DNA of 64,000 bases from IMG/VR virus record IMGVR_UViG_3300032246_002821, positions 118,954 through 182,953 of that record, one strand, 5' to 3'. The translations under genes were made by a program, and so were the position numbers. Within the stretch, counting starts at the first letter, position 1; each line of letters begins with the position of its first letter. The notes under the pieces are model-generated. The model made no database searches. It saw only the letters and a program-made list of their open reading frames with translations, and had not been told where the DNA came from. This DNA is from a virus. Below are positions 23,012 to 29,049 of the stretch, one piece after another.

Positions 23012-23719
23012 ATGGATATATTTTGGAGTGTGGCAGAATGTGCCAGCATACCACATATAAGTTATGAAGAACCCAGGCCGGTTTTGGCAGAAATATCAAA
23101 AACCATTCCTGAGTTCCAAAATCCAAAAAACCGTATAACCAGCTGCCCTGCTTTCCGTGACAGTTGTAAAAACACCTATAGTTTACACGTACCCATAGAG
23201 TATGAATTGACTTATGCTAATAACGACATCAGCACCACAATGTGGGACAGAGAATTTTTTACAGATGTGGTCACAGTCAGAGATTTCAAATATCCCAACT
23301 GGACCAGTATGCAGTTCAAATACATATTTGTTGCAGAGGGAGATCTGGAAATAGAAGTGCTGCCTTGTTTCCTGACTAGCAACAGTTTCACAGACAATGC
23401 AGACATCATACCTGGCCGGATGAACATTGGCAAATGGTTCAGACCTGTGGAATGTGCGTTCGTAGTTAAGTCAGGCGACAGGACCATAACATTCAACCAG
23501 GGCGATGCATACAGTTTTGTCAGGTTTTTGACTGATGAAAAGATCCGTTTACGTAGGTTTTTCATGACACCCGAATTGAATCACATCACCAGCAGCAACA
23601 TAAGCGCCAGAGATTACAAACGCAGATTGAATCCGCTGAGTTATTTTTACAATCTGTACGAACGCAGCCATATGCACAGCAAAGTGCTAAAAGAAGTAAA
23701 AAATAACCTGATGGAATGA
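23012..23719 (+). CDS. Conserved phage protein (DUF6065-like)
   Basis: A 235-residue protein starting MDIFWSVAECASIPHI. Features: SCPAFRDSCKNTYSL, YELTYANND, EVLPCFLTSN, IGKWFRPVECAFVVKSG and FNQGDAYSFVRFLTDEKIRL. These resemble a conserved family in marine phages and bacteria that I associate with DUF6065, of unknown function. AAGGA precedes ATG 23012. The upstream reading frame through tRNA-Lys is not coding. Confidence 0.65.
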   Translation: MDIFWSVAECASIPHISYEEPRPVLAEISKTIPEFQNPKNRITSCPAFRDSCKNTYSLHVPIEYELTYANNDISTTMWDREFFTDVVTVRDFKYPNWTSMQFKYIFVAEGDLEIEVLPCFLTSNSFTDNADIIPGRMNIGKWFRPVECAFVVKSGDRTITFNQGDAYSFVRFLTDEKIRLRRFFMTPELNHITSSNISARDYKRRLNPLSYFYNLYERSHMHSKVLKEVKNNLME

Positions 23720-23849
23720 GTTGTGGGTGGAGGTAACCCTCAGTGGAGCAGGCCACTCAGAAACCATCCTGCTGAGTAGGATCCATCACAGGATCTGGGC
23801 AAGGGCGATCATAAGCCAGTGTGGCAGCGGTAGAGGGGGCTGGTCACAC

Positions 23850-23857
23850 ACTAAATA
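23850..23857 (+). promoter_or_regulatory. T4-type late promoter, leaderless spacing
   Basis: ACTAAATA five bases before ATG 23862; the expected start site coincides with the ATG. The 140 bases between 23720 and here hold small hairpins (AGTGG/CCACT and others) but no gene that I can support. Confidence 0.5.
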
Positions 23858-23861
23858 TCCG

Positions 23862-24170
23862 ATGCGTATAGCCGAGATATTGACAGAATTGGATTTCATG
23901 GGCAGTCCTTGCACCAAAGATTGCAGTGGACACCAGGCAGGTTATATGTGGAGCCTGAACAAGGGCGGCAAGGTTGCCAACAGCTGGAGCAACAGTTTCA
24001 ACAACGGTGCTGCCATAGGTCACAAACAGGCCACACAGCGTCCACAGGGCGGAGGTAAACGTGCTGGTTATACCAGCCAGACTCCAGGTGCTATGAGACG
24101 CAGGAATCAGAGATTGGCTGCACAACAGGCTGCTCAGGCAGCGGCAGCACAACAACCACCACAAGTTTAA
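23862..24170 (+). CDS. Possible head-targeted or structural phage protein
   Basis: A 102-residue basic protein starting MRIAEILTELDF, like a T4 capsid-targeting leader with an L-T-E cleavage site. Then GSPCTKDCSGHQAGYMWSLN, Gly/Asn/Lys-rich middle, and an Ala/Gln-rich tail (AAQQAAQAAAAQQPPQ). A family with CTKDCSGHxAG occurs in marine T4-like phages. The likely late, leaderless expression fits a virion protein. Function inferred. Confidence 0.55.
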   Translation: MRIAEILTELDFMGSPCTKDCSGHQAGYMWSLNKGGKVANSWSNSFNNGAAIGHKQATQRPQGGGKRAGYTSQTPGAMRRRNQRLAAQQAAQAAAAQQPPQV

Positions 24171-24180
24171 AACTTTATAT

Positions 24181-24255
24181 GTAGGGATAGTTTAATAGGC
24201 AAAATCTTGGTCTCCAAAACCAAAGTTCCCAGATCGTTGCTGGGTCCCTATGCCA
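24181..24255 (+). tRNA. tRNA-Trp (CCA)
   Basis: Acceptor GTAGGGA/TCCCTAT, anticodon stem TTGGT/ACCAA with loop CTCCAAA (CCA), T-stem CCCAG/CTGGG with an unusual loop ATCGTTG, encoded CCA. The D-stem is weak. Confidence 0.8.
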
Positions 24256-24424
24256 TTACACTGTTACAAACCCTCCAAGTGATAGCGATCTTGTCATAGG
24301 TTTTGTAACATTTTCACTTGGGCAGGCCTGCTAAACTATGATCTGCCTCCGCCACACACGAAACGCAGGATGGGCTGTGTGTGCCAGGCTGTGGAGTGCC
24401 TGAACAAATACTCCACACTAATTT
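24256..24424 (+). ncRNA. Structured RNA candidate 2 with interlocked helices
   Basis: A 169-base gap between tRNA-Trp and tRNA-Cys. GTTACAAA (24263-24270) pairs with TTTGTAAC (24302-24309), and CCAAGTGA (24275-24282) with TCACTTGG (24314-24321). The order is interlocked, so this is either a pseudoknot or two alternative hairpins. Then follow CACACAC/GTGTGTG (24353-24383) and TGTGGAGT/ACTCCACA (24390-24417). No open frame of interest. Not a tmRNA or RNase P RNA that I can recognise. Confidence 0.5.
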
Positions 24425-24498
24425 GGTCTGGTGTCGGAGTGGTTACGGAGCGGTCTGCAAAACCGCCTACGAGAGTTCGATTCTCTCCCAGACCTCCA
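24425..24498 (+). tRNA. tRNA-Cys (GCA)
   Basis: Acceptor GGTCTGG/CCAGACC, anticodon stem GCGGT/ACCGC with loop CTGCAAA (GCA), T-loop TTCGATT, encoded CCA. Confidence 0.9.
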
Positions 24499-24502
24499 AT
24501 CT

Positions 24503-24578
24503 GCTTAGATAGCTCAGCTGGTAGAACACTGCGCTGAAGACGCAGGTGTCAGCGGTTCGATCCCGTTTCTAAGCACCA
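24503..24578 (+). tRNA. tRNA-Phe (GAA)
   Basis: Acceptor GCTTAGA/TCTAAGC, anticodon stem CTGCG/CGCAG with loop CTGAAGA (GAA), encoded CCA. Confidence 0.9.
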
Positions 24579-24579
24579 T

Positions 24580-24656
24580 ACACCCTTAGCTCAGCTGGAT
24601 AGAGCATCTGACTACGAATCAGAAGGCCGGGAGTTCGAATCTCTCAGGGTGTGCCA
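24580..24656 (+). tRNA. tRNA-Arg (ACG)
   Basis: Acceptor ACACCCT/AGGGTGT, anticodon stem TCTGA/TCAGA with loop CTACGAA (ACG), T-loop TTCGAAT, encoded CCA. Confidence 0.9.
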
Positions 24657-24666
24657 AAAATAAGTA

Positions 24667-24694
24667 TTGACATATATGTTAGATGTAGTAATAT
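24667..24694 (+). promoter_or_regulatory. Sigma70-type promoter
   Basis: TTGACA (24667-24672), 16 bases, TAATAT (24689-24694), then AGGAG and ATG 24717. Confidence 0.75.
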
Positions 24695-24716
24695 GACATA
24701 TACAGGAGATTAGGCG

Positions 24717-25142
24717 ATGATGGAATGTTTGATCTTGGGCGACAGCATCGGACGCGGCATCAGCAGTGTCATGCGCGATTGTGTTCAAATCACAGAAATC
24801 GGCATCAATACTGATAACTGGTACAAGAAATATCACGATCGTCCCATATTCGATATGCAACAATATCGGTATGTGGTGGTCAGTCTGGGATCCAACGACA
24901 TCGCAGATAGCAGTGCCACCATGCGCCGCATACGCAAGAAATTCAGTGCTGCCAAAGTCATATGGGTATTGCCCAGCGATCAGGTCAAAGCGCCACAGCG
25001 AGCCATAGTGGAAAATGTAGCTGCAGAATTTGGCGATTGGGTTTTAAGTATCACTGACCGGGTGGGGGCGGACAAGGTGCACCCACCCACAGTGGAAGCA
25101 TATGAAAAGATAGCAAAAAACATAAAGGACAGTGTAAAATGA
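24717..25142 (+). CDS. SGNH/GDSL-like hydrolase (paralogue)
   Basis: A 141-residue SGNH-type protein: LGDSIGRGISS near residue 6, VSLGSNDIADS near 59 and KVHPPTVEAYEKI near 122. It has the same length and layout as the 1097-1516 protein (both share ECL-GDSI, SMGSND/SLGSND and WVLP). A duplicated pair of small esterases in one phage suggests two related substrates or locations; neither has a signal peptide. It overlaps the next gene by 4 bases. Confidence 0.75.
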   Translation: MMECLILGDSIGRGISSVMRDCVQITEIGINTDNWYKKYHDRPIFDMQQYRYVVVSLGSNDIADSSATMRRIRKKFSAAKVIWVLPSDQVKAPQRAIVENVAAEFGDWVLSITDRVGADKVHPPTVEAYEKIAKNIKDSVK

Positions 25143-25474
25143 TCAAGCGTATTGTTATGGCTACCTGTTTGATTGCATCACCAGCTGTTGCGGAAACCTG
25201 GGCCACTGCTGATTGCACGTTGGCCAACGGTGGCAAGATCCGCTACGCGGTACACGACAGCAAAGGTTTTATCTCTTATGATGGAGAAGGACCCTATGAG
25301 ATGTTTACCAAACGCGATGGTAATATGGGCATTGTCACACACATCGGCAACCGTGGTAACACAGTGTTGGCAGTGGATCTGGATAGCGGCCGAGGGTATA
25401 TTATCACCAAGTTTGATAATGGTCACACCAGAGAAATGAATGTCAGTTGCCGTTTGGGCGTCACAGAAAAATAA
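25139..25474 (+). CDS. Small periplasmic protein
   Basis: A 111-residue protein with a clear signal peptide (MIKRIVMATCLIASPAVAETW, cleavage after AVA). The mature part is beta-rich with two Cys (ATADCTLANGGK and MNVSCRLGV) that may form a disulfide. It shares an ATGA junction with the SGNH hydrolase, so the two may act on the same envelope target. No family recognised. Confidence 0.7.
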   Translation: MIKRIVMATCLIASPAVAETWATADCTLANGGKIRYAVHDSKGFISYDGEGPYEMFTKRDGNMGIVTHIGNRGNTVLAVDLDSGRGYIITKFDNGHTREMNVSCRLGVTEK

Positions 25475-25478
25475 CCGG

Positions 25479-25506
25479 TTGACAACTATCTTAACTGTGT
25501 TATATT
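25479..25506 (+). promoter_or_regulatory. Sigma70-type promoter
   Basis: TTGACA (25479-25484), 16 bases, TATATT (25501-25506) preceded by TGTGT, 15 bases before tRNA-Asp. Confidence 0.8.
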
Positions 25507-25521
25507 CATAATATAGAGTTT

Positions 25522-25598
25522 GGTCAAGTAGCTCAGTTGGTTAGAGTGCCGGCCTGTCACGCCGGAGGTCGCGGGTTCGAGCCCCGTCTTGATCGCCA
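25522..25598 (+). tRNA. tRNA-Asp (GUC)
   Basis: Acceptor GGTCAAG/CTTGATC, anticodon stem CCGGC/GCCGG with loop CTGTCAC (GTC), encoded CCA. Confidence 0.92.
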
Positions 25599-25846
25599 AA
25601 TTAGAGTCGCTGGATTACTATAGAGACGGTCACCGCGGTCTGTCTCTTGTGCGTACCAGTGCTGGAGGCCCGTCAAACCAGCATAAACAAACGTGGCAGG
25701 AATTGGCAAGGGGAACTACTCGGCAGTCGCATCGCAAGATGTCGCAACGGAGCCCCTTGCCGTCGAGGCCAGAGGGATTGTAGGTGGACCTGTATTATAT
25801 GCCCTTGGGGTGTTGTGACTGGGCTTGTAACCTTCATAAATTTTAA
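25599..25846 (+). ncRNA. Structured RNA candidate 3
   Basis: A 248-base gap between tRNA-Asp and tRNA-Lys. Helices: AGAGAC/GTCTCT (25622-25647), TGCTGG/CCAGCA (25660-25683) and a long arm GGCAAGGGG/CCCCTTGCC (25705-25761, 9 bp) that encloses GCATC-GCAA-GATGT, a stem with a GNRA tetraloop. Small frames here have no coding character. The strong tRNA-Asp promoter upstream could transcribe it. No known RNA class recognised. Confidence 0.5.
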
Positions 25847-25922
25847 GAACCCATAGCTCAGTAGGTAGAGCACCTGACTTTTAATCAGGGTGTCGCCGGT
25901 TCGACCCCGGCTGGGTTCACCA
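25847..25922 (+). tRNA. tRNA-Lys (UUU)
   Basis: Acceptor GAACCCA/TGGGTTC, anticodon stem CCTGA/TCAGG with loop CTTTTAA (TTT), encoded CCA. Confidence 0.92.
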
Positions 25923-25923
25923 A

Positions 25924-26154
25924 TTATGCAAACTTGCTGGCTATGCTGATAGCAGTTATCAACGCAGCTTTAACGGCCATATCGTCAGCTTCTTCGTTCA
26001 AACGATCGGTTGCGATAAGGTCTTCCATAAGTTCAGCTGCTTCTTCAGGTGATAATGCGCCTGAGTTGCGTTGCTTCTGGATGTCTAGGGCCATCTTAGC
26101 GCGAGTTTCTGCCCAACCTGATCCGCAGTGTGCTAGTTCTTGTAGTGATGCCAT
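25924..26154 (-). CDS. Small helical phage protein
   Basis: A 76-residue helical, acidic protein: MASLQELAHCGSGWAETRAK, then LSPEEAAELMEDLIATDRLN and AVKAALITAISIASKFA. It resembles a small protein seen beside a lipoprotein gene in other marine phages. It shares a 1-base overlap with the lipoprotein gene upstream. The end abuts tRNA-Lys on the other strand. Confidence 0.7.
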   Translation of the reverse strand: MASLQELAHCGSGWAETRAKMALDIQKQRNSGALSPEEAAELMEDLIATDRLNEEADDMAVKAALITAISIASKFA

Positions 26155-26546
26155 TAGAATCTCCCTAAAACGGCTTTGCTTGATAGTTCAGCTTGTTTAA
26201 CTAATATGTCTTTCTTAATCCGGCAATAGGCAGCACTGGGTTCTTTTTCTTTGCTACGGTCTGCCCATTCGTTCACTGTCTTTTGCATAGGAGCGATCAG
26301 TTCCAGCACATCGTGTTGCAGATAGCCTTTGCTCTCGCTGTACAGTTCAAACCATTGAAGTTCTTTTTGTATTTGTACAGCTTGAAAGTTTTGTGTATCT
26401 TCACAGTTGATGTTAACAATCAGTTGTCTGGCTGTTATGATGCTCCTGGATTGGTTGTCATCCCAGAAGCTGGGCACGAATGTTGCTACCGTTGCATTGC
26501 AACCGGCTAATACTAAGAAACTCAATACCGCGATGATTTTTTGCAT
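26154..26546 (-). CDS. Phage lipoprotein
   Basis: A 130-residue lipoprotein: signal IIAVLSFLVLAGCNA with lipobox LAGC (Cys16). The mature region is mostly helical with a conserved-looking WFELYSESKGYLQHDVLELI and two further Cys. An outer-membrane-anchored role, for example in lysis (o-spanin-like) or superinfection exclusion, is possible, but no motif decides. It forms a two-gene minus-strand unit inside the tRNA island. Confidence 0.7.
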   Translation of the reverse strand: MQKIIAVLSFLVLAGCNATVATFVPSFWDDNQSRSIITARQLIVNINCEDTQNFQAVQIQKELQWFELYSESKGYLQHDVLELIAPMQKTVNEWADRSKEKEPSAAYCRIKKDILVKQAELSSKAVLGRF

Positions 26547-26577
26547 ACAGTATTTAGTTTTTGATAACTACCATAAC

Positions 26578-26653
26578 GCCCAATTAGCTCAGATGGTAGA
26601 GCAGTTGATTAGTAATCATCAGGTCGGCGGTTCGAATCCGTCATTGGGCACCA
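26578..26653 (+). tRNA. tRNA-Thr (AGU)
   Basis: Acceptor GCCCAAT/ATTGGGC, anticodon loop TTAGTAA (AGT), T-loop TTCGAAT, encoded CCA. The anticodon stem GTTGA/TCATC has one T-T mismatch and an A34 anticodon is unusual for Thr, so the tRNA may be slightly degenerate. Confidence 0.75.
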
Positions 26654-26668
26654 TTATTAAGGTTCGCT

Positions 26669-27787
26669 ATGTTCGTAAAATGCATCAGGATGGAAGCCTA
26701 TTTCGGAGCCAGTTATAACTTCGAAAGATTGAAGGAAAATATACAAAAAGATCTGGCACAGACAAGAGCAGCTGGTACTGAACCCTATTTCTTCCTCAGT
26801 TATTGTTGGGAGAATTTTCCTGAATTCTATTGGTACGACAATGTCACTCAAAATATCCGTAGCATATTGAAAGACCTGGGCATAACACATTATAAATTCG
26901 TGTTTCCCACCAGTTTTTTACACAATAGATATCCAGTGTACACTGGCCAGATAGACCAGTCGGATATGATCTTCCTGGAGTTTTTTGCTCTATACAGTTT
27001 CCATAAGATATTCGGAGATCAAAAGAAATATCGCAGCTGGAATTATTCGGGAGAGGTGTTGGCCAATCCTGCCTGGAACAGTGACAGCGATCGCGCCCTG
27101 TTGCTATTGGGCAAGATAGCCAAATTGAACCGTATGCCATTGCTGGCCGAATTCTACAGAGCCAATAACCTGTCGCGCATAGACTGGAGTTTGTATCTGA
27201 ACGATAACATCAAAGCCGATGCCAGGCATCTGGCCCCAGAATTTACAGATGAGGAATATGAAATATTCATATCCCAGATGACCAAGAGACTGGATCCCAT
27301 AGACGTGCAGATGCAGGAACGCAGCAGCCATTACTGGGGTTTTCCTTATGATGTAAACTTATACAAAAACACTTGCCTGAGTGTCATAAGCGAAACCAAC
27401 TTCATGTATAACCAGACAGTGTGGGTTACAGAAAAAACCTATCGTGCCATAGCCAATAGGCATCCTTTCGTCATGGCTGCGCCTCCTGGTAGTTTGAAAT
27501 ACATCAAGACCCTGGGTTTCAAGACTTTCGAAGAATATATGCAGATAACAGATTATGATGATATAGAATATGACAAGCAAAGATTGGGCAGTATAATGAC
27601 CAATACCATGTATTTTCTTGATACTAAACACACAAATCTAGAAGAGATAAATGCAGATGTGGAGCATAACTACCAGAACCTTATAGATTTCGTCGATAGG
27701 GAAATTTTAAAACTTGACAAAGTGCTGGATTCAGTGCATAATAGACAGGATAAAGAAACAAGTTGGTCCTTATTGGCCCAGATGTAA
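26669..27787 (+). CDS. TEK-type glycosyltransferase-like protein E
   Basis: A 372-residue member of the five-protein family, here alone in the tRNA island, 15 bases after tRNA-Thr. C-terminal block VWVTEKTYRAIANRHPFVMAAP, then IKTLGFKTFEEYMQITDYD. The N-terminal half (FFLSYCWENFPEF, HNRYPVYTGQIDQSDMIFL) differs from the others. AAGG lies 6 bases before ATG 26669; ATG 26690 is an alternative. It is probably expressed as part of the tRNA transcript. Function inferred from the motif only. Confidence 0.55.
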   Translation: MFVKCIRMEAYFGASYNFERLKENIQKDLAQTRAAGTEPYFFLSYCWENFPEFYWYDNVTQNIRSILKDLGITHYKFVFPTSFLHNRYPVYTGQIDQSDMIFLEFFALYSFHKIFGDQKKYRSWNYSGEVLANPAWNSDSDRALLLLGKIAKLNRMPLLAEFYRANNLSRIDWSLYLNDNIKADARHLAPEFTDEEYEIFISQMTKRLDPIDVQMQERSSHYWGFPYDVNLYKNTCLSVISETNFMYNQTVWVTEKTYRAIANRHPFVMAAPPGSLKYIKTLGFKTFEEYMQITDYDDIEYDKQRLGSIMTNTMYFLDTKHTNLEEINADVEHNYQNLIDFVDREILKLDKVLDSVHNRQDKETSWSLLAQM

Positions 27788-27789
27788 TT

Positions 27790-27864
27790 GCGGTTGTAGC
27801 TCAGTGGTAGAGCGTCACGTTGCCAACGTGAATGTCGTCGGTTCGACCCCGATCAGCCGCTCCA
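27790..27864 (+). tRNA. tRNA-Gly (GCC)
   Basis: Acceptor GCGGTTG/CAGCCGC, anticodon stem TCACG/CGTGA with loop TTGCCAA (GCC), encoded CCA. It starts 2 bases after the upstream stop codon. Confidence 0.9.
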
Positions 27865-27868
27865 ATTT

Positions 27869-27939
27869 TACTGCTGTCGGTGTTGATGGGAAACACAGAT
27901 GGACAACACTAGGACACCGTTCGAATCGGAGCAGCAGTA
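27869..27939 (+). tRNA. tRNA-like element 1 (degenerate or atypical)
   Basis: A 71-base element with an 8-bp acceptor-like stem TACTGCTG/CAGCAGTA, a T-arm with loop TTCGAAT (stem has one A-A mismatch) and a D-arm-like GTGT/ACAC hairpin, but no proper anticodon arm and CCT instead of CCA. An alternative central stem is GTGTTG/CAACAC. Either a decayed tRNA or a tRNA-like RNA. Confidence 0.4.
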
Positions 27940-27947
27940 CCTGATTA

Positions 27948-28021
27948 GCGGGCTTGGTATAGTGGTATTATGACAGCCTTCCAAGCTGACGAGACGGGTT
28001 CGATTCCCGTAGCCCGCTCCA
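27948..28021 (+). tRNA. tRNA-Gly (UCC)
   Basis: Acceptor GCGGGCT/AGCCCGC, anticodon stem CAGC/GCTG with loop CTTCCAA (TCC), encoded CCA. Confidence 0.9.
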
Positions 28022-28027
28022 AAATTT

Positions 28028-28101
28028 GCTGTCTTGGTGTAATGGAAGCACACGAGTTTGTGGAACTCGTAGCACAGGATCGATACCTGTAGACAGTGCC
28101 A
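28028..28101 (+). tRNA. tRNA-His (GUG)
   Basis: Acceptor GCTGTCT/AGACAGT, anticodon stem CGAGT/ACTCG with loop TTGTGGA (GTG), encoded CCA. Confidence 0.88.
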
Positions 28102-28106
28102 TATAA

Positions 28107-28189
28107 GGGGCGGAAGTATCAAGGTGATACCGTGGACTGTAAATCCACCGCTTATAGCACGCCTGGTTCGATTCCAGGACGCCCCACCA
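28107..28189 (+). tRNA. tRNA-Tyr (GUA)
   Basis: Anticodon stem GTGGA/TCCAC with loop CTGTAAA (GTA), long variable arm, T-arm CCTGG/CCAGG, encoded CCA. Confidence 0.9.
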
Positions 28190-28195
28190 CTACAC

Positions 28196-28203
28196 ACTAA
28201 ATA
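28196..28203 (+). promoter_or_regulatory. Possible late promoter
   Basis: ACTAAATA, 27 bases upstream of ATG 28230, weaker than the consensus. Confidence 0.35.
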
Positions 28204-28229
28204 AAAGGTCAATTGAACAAAGGTCATCA

Positions 28230-28874
28230 ATGAAAGGCAAGATAGCCTTATTCCTGCACCAGCCCAAATGCTCGGTACAATCGGGCAATGGAATTATGCA
28301 GGCATTGCATCCAGATTATCAGTTCAAGATCTTCACAAAACATCGAGTGGAAAAAGATTTCTTCGATGATGTGGATATGATCGCTGTGCCAGGAGGACTG
28401 GGAGACAGCGACAGCTATGCCAGTCTGATGCGTGAAAACGCTGGTCGCATACAGGACTTTGTTGCTAAAGGTGGCAGGTACTTGGGTATCTGTATGGGTG
28501 CTTACTGGGCAGGATATCACTATCTAGACATACTAGACGGCGTCCGAGCCTATCAATATATCACACGCCCCAACACAGACACTCGTAGACCACACGCCAA
28601 AGCCATAGACGTGGATTGGCTGGGACAACCAGAGAAGATGTACTTCTATGATGGCCCAGCATTGGTGGGCGATAAAAACAAGTTTACCACCGTCAGCACA
28701 TACGTAAACGGTGACGCCATGGCCATATATCAGGATCGTATAGGACTGATAGGTTGCCATCCTGAGGCAAATCTGCACTGGTACCAGGCATATCCCTATA
28801 TGCTCAAACACTGGCATAAAGGTGCTCATTACAGTTTGTTGAAAGATTTTGTTGACAAACTGATGCTTCAGTAG
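28230..28874 (+). CDS. Class I glutamine-amidotransferase-like (BPL_N-type) protein
   Basis: A 214-residue protein of the class I amidotransferase fold. Nucleophile elbow LGICMGAYWAG with Cys88, and GCHPEANLHW with His177 and Glu179, complete the Cys-His-Glu triad. AVPGGLGDSDSY near 52 and the overall length match the BPL_N-like group found near biotin-ligase-type proteins, whose substrate is not established. The last codons hold the -35 of the next tRNA promoter. Confidence 0.75.
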   Translation: MKGKIALFLHQPKCSVQSGNGIMQALHPDYQFKIFTKHRVEKDFFDDVDMIAVPGGLGDSDSYASLMRENAGRIQDFVAKGGRYLGICMGAYWAGYHYLDILDGVRAYQYITRPNTDTRRPHAKAIDVDWLGQPEKMYFYDGPALVGDKNKFTTVSTYVNGDAMAIYQDRIGLIGCHPEANLHWYQAYPYMLKHWHKGAHYSLLKDFVDKLMLQ

Positions 28875-28880
28875 TATTAT
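28852..28880 (+). promoter_or_regulatory. Sigma70-type promoter
   Basis: TTGACA (28852-28857), 17 bases, TATTAT (28875-28880), 9 bases before tRNA-Met. Confidence 0.8.
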
Positions 28881-28889
28881 AAGGAATAT

Positions 28890-28966
28890 TGCGGGGTAGA
28901 GAAGTGGTCATCTCGTTAGGCTCATAACCTGAAGATCGGAGGTTCGAATCCTCCCCACCGCAACCA
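28890..28966 (+). tRNA. tRNA-Met (CAU), first
   Basis: Anticodon stem TTAGG/CCTGA with loop CTCATAA (CAT), T-arm GGAGG/CCTCC, end ACCA. The acceptor TGCGGGG/CACCGCA has one G-A mismatch. Initiator, elongator or Ile2 identity is not decided. Confidence 0.85.
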
Positions 28967-28971
28967 AGTTA

Positions 28972-29049
28972 CTCGGTGTAGCGCAGTCTGGCTAGCGCAT
29001 CTGGTTTGGGACCAGAGGGTCGGGAGTTCGAATCTCTCCACCGAGACCA
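28972..29049 (+). tRNA. tRNA-Pro (UGG)
   Basis: Acceptor CTCGGTG/CACCGAG, anticodon stem TCTGG/CCAGA with loop TTTGGGA (TGG), encoded CCA. The 3' end of the antisense radical SAM gene lies within it. Confidence 0.9.

Noticed and set aside
23720-23849. Possible tRNA or RNA gene before the 23862 gene
   Set aside because: Small hairpins only, no anticodon or T-loop pattern, no promoter; too weak to call.
24292-24309. Third PHO-box-like pair (TTGTCAT...TTGTAAC)
   Set aside because: Half-sites are 12 rather than 11 bases apart, no -10 follows at 10 bases, and the 3' half belongs to a helix of the structured RNA.
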